From contig NZ_CALHHT010000376.1 in the NCBI RefSeq assembly GCF_938031315.1, forward strand, positions 1 through 12,045: a stretch of 12,045 bases of DNA, written 5' to 3'. The notes below the pieces were generated by a model. The model saw only the letters and a list, made by a program, of their open reading frames with translations. It was not told the DNA's origin and ran no database searches. Numbering within the stretch: the stretch's first letter is position 1; every line of letters begins with the position of its first letter. Shown piece after piece: positions 1 through 6,503 of this stretch. The stretch is from an uncultured Campylobacter sp. (lineage in GTDB: Bacteria > Campylobacterota > Campylobacteria > Campylobacterales > Campylobacteraceae). A program made the translations under genes and the position numbers.

Positions 1-1507
1 CGATGATGTCGCCATCTTGCAGCAGCCCGATCATACCGCCCTCGGCAGCTTCGGGGCTCACGTGTCCGACGCTTAGCCCCCTAGTCGCGCCGCTAAACCT
101 GCCGTCCGTGATGAGAGCCACGTCTGCGCCGAGACCTCGCCCCATGATTAGGCTCGTTGGGCTTAGCATCTCCTGCATGCCCGGGCCTCCGCGCGGCCCT
201 TCGTAGCGGATGACGACCACGTCGCCTTTGTTTACCTTGCCGCTTGAGATCCCCTCTATCGCCTCGTCTTGGCTGTTAAAGCAGACAGCCTTGCCGCTAA
301 ATTTACGCTCGCCGATGATGCCCGCGGTCTTGATGACGCAGCCCTGCTCGGCTAAATTTCCAAACAAAACCGCCAGCCCACCGACCTGCGAGTAGGCGTT
401 TTCGACCTTACGGATGACAGATTCGTCCTTTATGGCGCTTGCTCCGACGCGCTCGCCCAGGCTTTCGCCGCTTATCGTTAGTGCGTCTAGCCCAAGCAAC
501 CCGTTATCGCGGCGCGAAATTTCATTTATCACGGCGCTTAGTCCGCCCGCGCGGTCGATGTCCTCCATATGCACGTTTGGCAGGCTCGGGCTGATTTTGG
601 CGATATGCGCGATCTTGCGGCTGATCTCGTTGAGCCCCGCGATCTGTAAATTTACCCCCGCTTCGCGCGCGATAGCTAGGATATGCAGCACGGTGTTGCT
701 GCTGCCGCCCATCGCCATATCGACTACTAGGGCGTTTTGGATCGATTTTTTGTTCACGATGTTGCGGATTTTGTATTTTTCATCCAGCGCTATCTCGCAA
801 ATTCGTCGCCCCGCCTGCCTGATGAGCTCCTCGCGCTCTGGCGTAAGTGCTGGCACGGTGCCGTTGCCTTTTAGCGCGATACCCATCGCTTCGCACAGCG
901 TATTCATCGAGTTTGCCGTAAACATCCCCGAGCAGCTGCCTCCGCTCGGACAGGCGGCGCACTCGATCTCTTTTAGCTCCTCGGCGCTGATCTCTTTGGT
1001 TTCAAATTTACCCACCGCCTCAAACGCCGTAGATAGGTCGATCGGCTCGCCTTTTTTAGTGTAGCCTTTTTTCATCGGGCCGCCGCTAACGAAAACCGTA
1101 GGCACGTTCACGCGAAGTGCGCCCATCACCATGCCCGGCACGATTTTATCGCAGTTTGGAATGCACACGAGAGCGTCTAGGGCGTGCGCGTTCATCACCG
1201 TTTCGATCGAGTTTGCGATCAGCTCGCGACTAGGCAGGCTATAAAGCATCCCAGCATGCCCCATCGCTATGCCGTCGTCCACGCCGATGCAGTTAAACTC
1301 AAACGGCACGCAGCCGTTTTTGTGGATCTCGTCTTTTAAAATTTCAGAGTATTTGTTGAGGAAAAAGTGGCCCGGGATGATCTCGATGAAGCTGTTTGCT
1401 ACGCCGATGAAGGGCTTTTCAAAGTCCTCGTCCTTTAGCCCGGTCGCTCTTAGCAAGCTTCTGTGCGGCGCGCGCGTATAGCCTTTTTTGATGATGTCGC
1501 TTCTCAT
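1..1507 (-). CDS. ilvD: Dihydroxy-acid dehydratase IlvD (3' end beyond window)
   Basis: Dehydrates 2,3-dihydroxy-isovalerate and 2,3-dihydroxy-3-methylvalerate to the keto acids that precede valine/leucine and isoleucine; cytoplasmic Fe-S enzyme. About 502 codons are visible, starting at an ATG (1507-1505) preceded by an AAGGA Shine-Dalgarno. The family is about 560 residues long in related bacteria, so roughly 55 C-terminal residues lie off the left edge. Seen in the translation: NSF..PGH near the N-terminus, VDDGIAMGH around residue 75, CIPNCDK with cysteines 115 and 119, ACPSGGSCSGMF with Cys186 and Cys192, GGSSNTVLH, VVIRYEGPRGGPGMQEM, and near the edge ITDGRFSG followed by GHVSPEAAEGG. 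Cys119 and Cys192 correspond to conserved cluster cysteines of the E. coli enzyme. The reading frame is intact throughout. It is transcribed away from the ABC operon at 1699 and is probably driven by the extended -10 at 1536-1541. Identification is secure. Confidence 0.97.
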   Translation of the reverse strand, partial: MRSDIIKKGYTRAPHRSLLRATGLKDEDFEKPFIGVANSFIEIIPGHFFLNKYSEILKDEIHKNGCVPFEFNCIGVDDGIAMGHAGMLYSLPSRELIANSIETVMNAHALDALVCIPNCDKIVPGMVMGALRVNVPTVFVSGGPMKKGYTKKGEPIDLSTAFEAVGKFETKEISAEELKEIECAACPSGGSCSGMFTANSMNTLCEAMGIALKGNGTVPALTPEREELIRQAGRRICEIALDEKYKIRNIVNKKSIQNALVVDMAMGGSSNTVLHILAIAREAGVNLQIAGLNEISRKIAHIAKISPSLPNVHMEDIDRAGGLSAVINEISRRDNGLLGLDALTISGESLGERVGASAIKDESVIRKVENAYSQVGGLAVLFGNLAEQGCVIKTAGIIGERKFSGKAVCFNSQDEAIEGISSGKVNKGDVVVIRYEGPRGGPGMQEMLSPTSLIMGRGLGADVALITDGRFSGATRGLSVGHVSPEAAEGGMIGLLQDGDII

Positions 1508-1535
1508 TTTTTGTCCTTGAATTGAAATTTTCTCC

Positions 1536-1544
1536 ATTTTAGCA
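1536..1544 (-). promoter_or_regulatory. Candidate extended -10 promoter of ilvD
   Basis: Read on the minus strand this is TGcTAAAAT, an extended -10 element (TGN followed by a TATAAT-like hexamer at 1541-1536). A start about 7 bases downstream would give a leader of about 22 bases before the ilvD ATG, containing the AAGGA ribosome site. No convincing -35 is seen, which is normal for Campylobacter sigma-70 promoters. Placed by eye only. Confidence 0.5.
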
Positions 1545-1639
1545 TAAAATTTTACCGCTGCGGGCGTTTTAAATTTTAGCGCATTAAAATTTAAAGCCGA
1601 TTATTGAGCTTAATCAAACCGAATCACCCCTATTTTTGA

Positions 1640-1645
1640 TATAAT
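1640..1645 (+). promoter_or_regulatory. Candidate -10 promoter of the ABC-nnrS operon
   Basis: A perfect TATAAT preceded by TTTTTGA, the usual look of a Campylobacter sigma-70 promoter with a T-rich stretch instead of a clear -35. Initiation near 1652 would leave a leader of about 47 bases. The leader holds a small inverted repeat, TGCC (1668-1671) and GGCA (1676-1679), which could be an operator half-site pair or chance. AGGAGA at 1691-1696 is the ribosome site for the first gene. Confidence 0.55.
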
Positions 1646-1698
1646 TGCACATCGATTATCAAAATCTTGCCGTTTGGCAGGAATGAAAAGAGGAGAAT

Positions 1699-2658
1699 AT
1701 GCAAAGAAGAAATTTCTTAAAACTAACGTCTGCGTTGGCGGCTAGCGGGCTTGCTAGCCCTCTTTTTGCAAAGGAGACTTTTACTATTTACGGCGCGCCC
1801 GCGATGCCTAGTCTCATCATCGGCGTTGCGTGCATGCAGGGGCAGATCGGCAAAAAATACGACGCCAAACTCGAGCTTTGGCGCGATCCCGATCAGCTGC
1901 GCGCGGGCGTGGCAAACGGCGAGTACAAGGTCATGATGAGCCCTAGTAACGTGGGGGTGAACCTCGCAAATCAAGGCCGCAAGATCGGTATGGTAAATAT
2001 CCTCACCGAGGGGCTAAATTTCGTGATGAGCAAGGGCGAGAAGATAACGGAATTTGCGCAGTTGAAGGGCAAAAAGATCGTCATGCCTTTTAAAAACGAT
2101 ATGCTAGACATCATCGTGCGAGCCATAGCGAAAAAGCAGGGCATTAGCGGACTAAACATCGACTACACCGCCAGCCCCGCAGAGAGCGCGCAGCTGTTTT
2201 TGGCTAAGGACTACGATGTCGCGATCACGGTCGAGCCGCTAGCAAGCGCTATGATCTTAAAGGGCAAAGTGTCAGGCATCGCCGTGCAACGAGGAGCAAA
2301 TTTAAGCGATATGTGGGCGCAGGCGTTTTCGGTAAAGCCCATCATCCCGCAGGCGGGCATCATCGCAGATACCGATTTTTACGCCGCGAAAAAGGCGGAT
2401 TTTGAAATTTTAAACGCCGATTTAGCAGACGCGCTTGCGTGGATCAAAGCGAACAAACAAAGCGCCGCGGCGATCGGGACGAATTTCTTTCCCGCACCGC
2501 CGCCTGCGATATTTATGAGTATCGATACGTCGAATTTGTGCGTCAAAAAGCCTAGCGAGATCAAGGACGAGCTTTTGAAATTTTATGAAATTTTGATGGA
2601 ATTTAACCCTAAGCTCATCGGCGGCGCGATGCCTAAGGACGAATTTTTCCTATGCTAA
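1699..2658 (+). CDS. Tat-exported ABC transporter substrate-binding protein, NitT/TauT-like
   Basis: Predicted periplasmic ligand-binding protein of the importer encoded with the next two genes; 319 residues, typical for the NMT1/SsuA/TauA-like superfamily. The N-terminus MQRRNFLK followed by a mildly hydrophobic Ala/Ser/Leu stretch matches a twin-arginine (Tat) signal (RRxFLK), with likely cleavage after residues LFA near residue 24. The mature part shows the superfamily pattern: an early strand and small-residue loop (YGAPAMPS), LKGKKIVMPFKND where domain-one ligand loops usually lie, and a YDVAITVEPLAS segment typical of NitT/TauT binding proteins. The start has a strong AGGAGA at good spacing. 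The stop overlaps the permease start by 7 bases. The substrate cannot be read from the sequence; nitrate, sulfonate, thiamine-precursor and other ligands occur in this superfamily. The Tat signal is notable because most ABC binding proteins use Sec. Confidence 0.85.
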   Translation: MQRRNFLKLTSALAASGLASPLFAKETFTIYGAPAMPSLIIGVACMQGQIGKKYDAKLELWRDPDQLRAGVANGEYKVMMSPSNVGVNLANQGRKIGMVNILTEGLNFVMSKGEKITEFAQLKGKKIVMPFKNDMLDIIVRAIAKKQGISGLNIDYTASPAESAQLFLAKDYDVAITVEPLASAMILKGKVSGIAVQRGANLSDMWAQAFSVKPIIPQAGIIADTDFYAAKKADFEILNADLADALAWIKANKQSAAAIGTNFFPAPPPAIFMSIDTSNLCVKKPSEIKDELLKFYEILMEFNPKLIGGAMPKDEFFLC

Positions 2659-3449
2659 AAATCGATAAAATTCGCAAAGCTCAAAACCCCGCGTTTTACG
2701 TCATAGACTATCTGTGGGGCGGCTTTGCGAGCCTAGGGGCGGTGTGCTTTTTCATAGCCATTTGGCAAGTGGCGAGCGAGGCTTACGGGCCGCTCATTCT
2801 GCCAGAACCCGCGGCTGTTTTTTCTAAGGCGTGCGAAATTTTAAAAAATTTCGCCGCAAACGATCTGGCCTTGTCGCTTAAGCGCGCGCTTGCAGGCACC
2901 TTCCTCGCGCTTTTTGCGGGGATTTGCAGCGGGCTTGCGGCGGGGTATTTCAAAAGCCTGCGAGCCTTTTTAAACCCGCTAATTACCGTGCTTCTCTCGA
3001 CGCCGCCCATCGTTTGGATCGTGCTTGCGATATTTTGGTTTCATTTCGGCGATAAAAGTGTGCTTTTTACCGTCGTTATCGTCGTCGCGCCGATGACTTT
3101 TGCGTCCGCGGCGCAGGCGATGGCTAGCGTGAGCGCCGAATACACCGAGCTTTTCGACAGCTACAAAAGCTCAATTTTAAAAAAACTGCGCTACCTCTAC
3201 GCGCCGCACCTAATCGAGCGGCTGCTTCCCGCGATCTACGTCGCGGTCAGCAACGGCGCGAAGGTGCTTGTGATGGCGGAGCTTTTGGGTGCGAACGACG
3301 GCATCGGCGCAAAGATCGCCGAAGCGCGCGTAAATATCGATACGGTCGAGGTCATGGCCTACGTGTGCCTGGTCATAGCCTTTACGGCGCTTTTTGATTA
3401 TCTCGTGACCAAGCCGCTTCAAATTTTACTGATGCCGTGGAGCAGATGA
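2652..3449 (+). CDS. ABC transporter permease, NitT/TauT type
   Basis: Inner-membrane channel subunit of the importer, 265 residues, the usual length for SsuC/TauC-like permeases (BPD_transp_1 fold). About six hydrophobic segments can be seen, near residues 24-43, 77-98, 104-125, 131-155, 195-215 and 226-256. A stretch around residues 164-196 (EYTELFDSYKSS to LLPAIY) sits where the cytoplasmic EAA coupling loop should be. It is degenerate but keeps the trailing LPxI element that docks on the ATPase. The ATG overlaps the stop of the binding-protein gene by 7 bases, and the TGA stop overlaps the next ATG as ATGA. Both overlaps point to translational coupling inside a single operon. The family call is firm; the substrate is unknown. 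Confidence 0.88.
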   Translation: MLKIDKIRKAQNPAFYVIDYLWGGFASLGAVCFFIAIWQVASEAYGPLILPEPAAVFSKACEILKNFAANDLALSLKRALAGTFLALFAGICSGLAAGYFKSLRAFLNPLITVLLSTPPIVWIVLAIFWFHFGDKSVLFTVVIVVAPMTFASAAQAMASVSAEYTELFDSYKSSILKKLRYLYAPHLIERLLPAIYVAVSNGAKVLVMAELLGANDGIGAKIAEARVNIDTVEVMAYVCLVIAFTALFDYLVTKPLQILLMPWSR

Positions 3450-4138
3450 TGCTAAAAATTTCAAATCTGCGCTACGAAATTCTACGCGACGTTATAATTT
3501 CAGATTTTTCGCTGCAGCTGCGCGCGGGCGAAGTAAAGACGCTTTTTGGCCCCAGCGGCTGCGGCAAGACTTCGCTTTTGCGGCTGGTCTGCGGGCTGGA
3601 GGATAAAAAAAGCGGGCAGATCGAAAACGGCTTTAAGAAAATCAGCTTTTTGTTTCAAGAAAACCGCCTGCTGCCGAACCTCACGGCGCTTAAAAATATC
3701 GAAATTTTTAGCCCTGCGGGCGTGAACGAAATTTACGCCCTCGCCGCAAAGATCGGGCTAAGCCCGAGCGATCTGAATAAATTCCCGCGCGAGCTAAGCG
3801 GCGGAATGCAAAAGCGCACGGCATTTTTGCGCACGATCCTTAGCGGCTGCGATCTGGCGCTGCTTGATGAGCCGTTTGTAGGTCTGGATCGCGATCTGCG
3901 CGGCGTGCTGATCGAAATTTTAGTTTCAAAGATCGAGCGCGAGGGGCTTGCCTGCCTTTTGGTGACCCACGACCGCTTCGAAGCCGCACGCCTAAGCCAC
4001 GAGATCATCGAGCTCGAGCCCAAAGGGATGGGGCTTAGGCGCGTCGTGAGCCTGGACGAGCCGCTAAGCGCGCGTGACGAGCGGTACGAAGAGCGCGTGG
4101 TAAGCGAGCAGTTTGGGGGAGTAAGCTATTATGAGTAG
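3446..4138 (+). CDS. ABC transporter ATP-binding protein
   Basis: ATPase that would power the importer, about 230 residues, cytoplasmic and membrane-associated. All nucleotide-binding motifs are visible: Walker A GPSGCGKTS at residues 35-43, Q-loop LFQENRLLP, signature LSGGMQKR, Walker B LALLDEPFVGLD and the switch histidine in LLVTHDR. The set is intact, so it should be an active ATPase. I chose ATG 3446 because it overlaps the permease stop as ATGA and lies just after GGAG (3439-3442). An in-frame ATG at 3449 has slightly better spacing, and an in-frame GTG at 3437 lacks a good ribosome site. The tail after the H-loop (about 50 residues, LEPKGMG onward) is short, as in SsuB/TauB-type ATPases. 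The stop overlaps the nnrS-like start by 8 bases. Confidence 0.93.
   Translation: MMLKISNLRYEILRDVIISDFSLQLRAGEVKTLFGPSGCGKTSLLRLVCGLEDKKSGQIENGFKKISFLFQENRLLPNLTALKNIEIFSPAGVNEIYALAAKIGLSPSDLNKFPRELSGGMQKRTAFLRTILSGCDLALLDEPFVGLDRDLRGVLIEILVSKIEREGLACLLVTHDRFEAARLSHEIIELEPKGMGLRRVVSLDEPLSARDERYEERVVSEQFGGVSYYE
4115..4121 (+). promoter_or_regulatory. Ribosome-binding site deciding the start of the NnrS fusion gene
   Basis: GGGGGAG lies 9 bases before ATG 4131, inside the end of the ATPase gene. It matters because the next in-frame ATG is 5352, inside the first membrane helix of the NnrS domain. A purine-rich site here supports translation of the whole N-terminal extension rather than of a short NnrS protein. 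Confidence 0.55.
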
Positions 4139-6437
4139 AAATTTTATCTTTAGTGCGCGCAAACAGGAAGATACCGCACAAAATTTGAACTTACGTTGCA
4201 GCTCAGACGCGAGCAAGCGAAGCTTTGGCACGTATCGCGATTTGGGCGCGTACGAACACGGACATTTGCCGAGCGCTAGATGCGACGACCTCGGCGCGGG
4301 CAAGCATGGGCTCTTGCGAAGTATTAGATGCCGAGATGTCGGCGCAGGCGGACATAGACTCTTGCGAGATGCTAAATGTTATGATTTCGTTGCTTGCATA
4401 GGCAGGTTCTTTCGGGACATCGGATGCTGCGATCTTAGCGTAAGCAGATATAGCCTTTCTCAGGACGCCTGGCGCCGTGGTTTTATCGCACCAAAATACG
4501 AGCTGCGTAGCCGTGCGAACTGCGATTATAGCGTGAGCGTGCTTTTGGACGGCGCAGCGCGCTGCGGCTTTGCAGCGCGAAATTCGGCGAAATTTAGCAG
4601 CGATACGTACTGCAGCGTTAGCGCAGGCTTACGGCGCGTTGGCACAAACCAAGATACCCGCTCACGCCGCGATCCCAGCGCGAGTCCCAGCTCACGGCTC
4701 AGCCCTAACGCGAGCGATCCTTTGCAGCGCGTATCCGATCGCCCTGCTCGTGCCACCTGCCCACATTGCAGATTTGGTGCGAACCCAGACGCCCGTCTGC
4801 GTTATGGATTTGGCGCAGATTATTTTAAAAATTTAGACGGAATTTCTACGCGAAATTTTAAAATTTACGCTTCAAATTTTACGCGAAATTTCAAAAATTC
4901 AGCTCGCAATTCGGACGCCGAGCCAGCGCAAAGCTTTAAAAATCCAAATTTCGCACATGATTTCTTGCAAAGCGCTAAAAGCTACGATCAAAATTCCACT
5001 CATGGTTTCTCACAAAGCAGCTCCGAGCTGGGTTTCTCGCAGGGCGCTCAAAATTATGAGCGAAATTTACCGCTAAGCTTCTTGCAGAGTGCCAGAAGCG
5101 CCGATCAAAGTCAAAATTTTAAATCCAGTTTCGCGCAGAGCCATGCCGAGCCGAATTCTATTTGGGACTTCTCGCAAAGCGCTAAAAATTCCGATCGGAA
5201 TTTTAAGACCAATTCCACGCAAGACCGAACCGAGCCCGTTTCGCCGCAGGAGCTCAAAAATCCGGAGCCGTGCCCAGCACAGCAGCAAGAGCTAGGCTTT
5301 TACGCGCCTAAATTTAAAGATGAGCGCGCTAGGAATTTTTTCTCCCATCCGATGCGCGCCTTCGTTCTTTGCGCCTGCTTTTTTGCGGCGCTGGGCGCGC
5401 TTAGCTTTTTGGCGCCGGACGCGCTTGAGATCGATTATGTGAGCGCTCATAAGTTTTACTTTCTGTTTTTGGCGCCTTCGTGCATCTACGCGGCGTTTTT
5501 GCTTACCGCGCTGCCCGATTGGACGAACTTCGAGGGCTCGCTAAAGCCCGTCTCGCTTGCTTTTGCCGCCTGCCTTATCGCGGCTTTTATCGCGAGCTTT
5601 TTAAATTTACGGCTTGCGGCGGCGATTGTGGGGCTGTTTTGGGCGATATTTTTCATCTTTGCGGCGCGGCTTTTATGGCTGGATAAAAACTCGAATAATT
5701 TTAGCATCCTAGCGGTCTTAGCGGCGTTTTGCGCCTGCTCTGCGGCCTATGGCGCAAGCGCGGATGAAAAATTTCTGCTCAGCTTCGTGCATATCAACGT
5801 CGCGGCAATCGCCGTCGTAAGCTACCGCATAAGCGTCGTCATCGGCAACGAAGCGCTAAGAGAGGGCGGGCTGAAGGACGCCGTTTTTATTCCAAATTTT
5901 ATCTACAAAAATTTAGCCGCTTTCCTCGCCTTCGCTTTGGCGCTCGCGACGCCATTTTTAAGCGAGGCGACGTGCGGATTTATCGCGCTTGGCATCGGGT
6001 TTTTGTTTTTGGCGAAGCTTCGTGAGCTGCACTATGTCGAAATTCTAAGCCGCCACTATATGGCGTTTTACTACGCGCTGCAGGCTGCGTGCGCGGCGGG
6101 CTATGCGTGGCTGGGCGCGACACTGATCCGCGGAGGATACGCTGCCGCGCCGCTGCACGTCATCGCGATCTGCTATATGTATGGAGCGATACTTTTTGTG
6201 GGAATGATCGCCGGACAGCGCCACAGCGGAATTTCGCCGCTAAACTTCCCGCGCCTAAGCCGCGCGGCGCTCGTTTTGGCTCTGCTCGCGGGGATTTTAA
6301 GAGCCGTTTTTGCGGGCGAGAACTTTGTTTTATACGTGATGATCCCCTCGGCGCTTTTCATCGCCGCAGTCGCGCTATATCTGATAAATTTCGTTCCGAT
6401 CTTTCTGAAAAATCCTTTCAGCGCGGATCCGGATTGA
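4131..6437 (+). CDS. NnrS-family membrane protein with a 400-residue repeat-rich N-terminal extension
   Basis: The C-terminal half, from about residue 401 (RNFFSHPMRAF) to 768, is an NnrS-family haem/copper membrane protein, a family tied to nitric oxide metabolism and nitrosative stress. The FFSHPxR opening, the HKFYF...AAFLLTALPDWTN segment, HINVAAIAV, RHYMAFYY, GMIAGQRHSG and ALLAGILRAV fit the family. About twelve hydrophobic helices can be counted in that part. Residues 1-400 have no hydrophobic helix and are rich in Arg, Ser, Asn, Ala and Phe. They comprise tandem 16-residue units (36-131), a Ser/Pro-rich stretch with CPHC at 210-213, two 11-residue TRNFK units (240-261), and FxQSA-type repeats (about 277-352). 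NnrS proteins are usually about 370-400 residues, so this is nearly double. ATG 4131 is the only in-frame ATG before 5352 and follows GGGGGAG, so I keep the long form. It overlaps the ATPase gene by 8 bases. The function of the extension is unknown. Confidence 0.85.
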   Translation: MSRNFIFSARKQEDTAQNLNLRCSSDASKRSFGTYRDLGAYEHGHLPSARCDDLGAGKHGLLRSIRCRDVGAGGHRLLRDAKCYDFVACIGRFFRDIGCCDLSVSRYSLSQDAWRRGFIAPKYELRSRANCDYSVSVLLDGAARCGFAARNSAKFSSDTYCSVSAGLRRVGTNQDTRSRRDPSASPSSRLSPNASDPLQRVSDRPARATCPHCRFGANPDARLRYGFGADYFKNLDGISTRNFKIYASNFTRNFKNSARNSDAEPAQSFKNPNFAHDFLQSAKSYDQNSTHGFSQSSSELGFSQGAQNYERNLPLSFLQSARSADQSQNFKSSFAQSHAEPNSIWDFSQSAKNSDRNFKTNSTQDRTEPVSPQELKNPEPCPAQQQELGFYAPKFKDERARNFFSHPMRAFVLCACFFAALGALSFLAPDALEIDYVSAHKFYFLFLAPSCIYAAFLLTALPDWTNFEGSLKPVSLAFAACLIAAFIASFLNLRLAAAIVGLFWAIFFIFAARLLWLDKNSNNFSILAVLAAFCACSAAYGASADEKFLLSFVHINVAAIAVVSYRISVVIGNEALREGGLKDAVFIPNFIYKNLAAFLAFALALATPFLSEATCGFIALGIGFLFLAKLRELHYVEILSRHYMAFYYALQAACAAGYAWLGATLIRGGYAAAPLHVIAICYMYGAILFVGMIAGQRHSGISPLNFPRLSRAALVLALLAGILRAVFAGENFVLYVMIPSALFIAAVALYLINFVPIFLKNPFSADPD
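4236..4523 (+). repeat. Six degenerate tandem 48-bp units inside the NnrS extension
   Basis: Units begin at 4236, 4284, 4332, 4380, 4428 and 4476, each exactly 16 codons. The protein pattern is roughly xD(L/V/F)GAxxHxLLRxxxC. Cysteine closes units 1, 2, 3, 4 and 6 (residues 51, 67, 83, 99, 131), while unit 5 has Arg there. Units 2 and 3 agree at about two thirds of bases by hand alignment, and later units drift further. The next stretch (residues 132-161) may be more decayed copies, with Cys145 and Cys161 again 16 apart. Constant length with drifting sequence suggests old tandem duplication with the frame maintained. Confidence 0.75.
4848..4913 (+). repeat. Two tandem 33-bp units in the NnrS extension
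   Basis: Adjacent copies at 4848-4880 and 4881-4913 both begin ACGCGAAATTT and encode TRNFKIYASNF and TRNFKNSARNS (residues 240-261). The period is 11 codons, unlike the 16-codon units upstream, so this is a separate duplication. The first copy contains the palindrome AAATTTTAAAATTT. Confidence 0.6.
4959..5186 (+). repeat. Dispersed FxQSA-type coding repeats in the NnrS extension
   Basis: The motif (D/G/S)F(L/S)Q(S/G) recurs at residues 277-283 (DFLQSAK), about 294 (GFSQSS), about 303 (GFSQGA), about 317 (SFLQSAR) and 346-352 (DFSQSAK), several of them followed by a short segment with D(Q/R) or E(R) and N. At DNA level it is TTC-TYR-CAR-AGY-GCY with spacing that varies, so it is not a strict tandem array. 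The first and last copies are the most alike. Confidence 0.5.
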
Positions 6438-6469
6438 TAATCATCAAAGCGGGCTTGCTAAATTTTAGC

Positions 6470-6475
6470 TACAAT
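6470..6475 (+). promoter_or_regulatory. Candidate -10 promoter of the cupin gene
   Basis: TACAAT lies about 28 bases before the cupin ATG, in the 66-base gap after the nnrS stop. It would allow separate transcription of the cupin with a leader of about 22 bases. No -35 is evident, and read-through from the ABC-nnrS operon is equally possible because no terminator separates them. Confidence 0.35.
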
Positions 6476-6503
6476 CGATCAAATTTCATTTCAAGGAGAG
6501 CTT

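Noticed and set aside
414..1064. Long plus-strand open frame of 216 codons
   Set aside because: It lies entirely antisense to ilvD, whose translation matches the family along its whole length. Ser/Leu-rich composition is typical of an antisense shadow.
1668..1679. TGCC/GGCA inverted repeat in the leader of the ABC operon as a regulator site
   Set aside because: Four-base arms with a four-base gap are too short to claim as an operator. It is mentioned only under the promoter.
1941..1960. Short G-runs (also at 4115-4119) considered as phase-variable homopolymer tracts
   Set aside because: They are only five G long. Campylobacter contingency tracts are usually eight or more, and I see none that long in the window.
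4236..4523. 48-bp repeats considered as a CRISPR array
   Set aside because: Units are directly tandem with no spacers, degenerate, and in phase with a coding frame.
4570..4836. Ala-rich plus-strand open frame of 88 codons in another frame of the NnrS extension
   Set aside because: It is plausible-looking but short, has no ribosome site, and overlaps a continuous frame that carries the repeat structure in register. I prefer the long frame.
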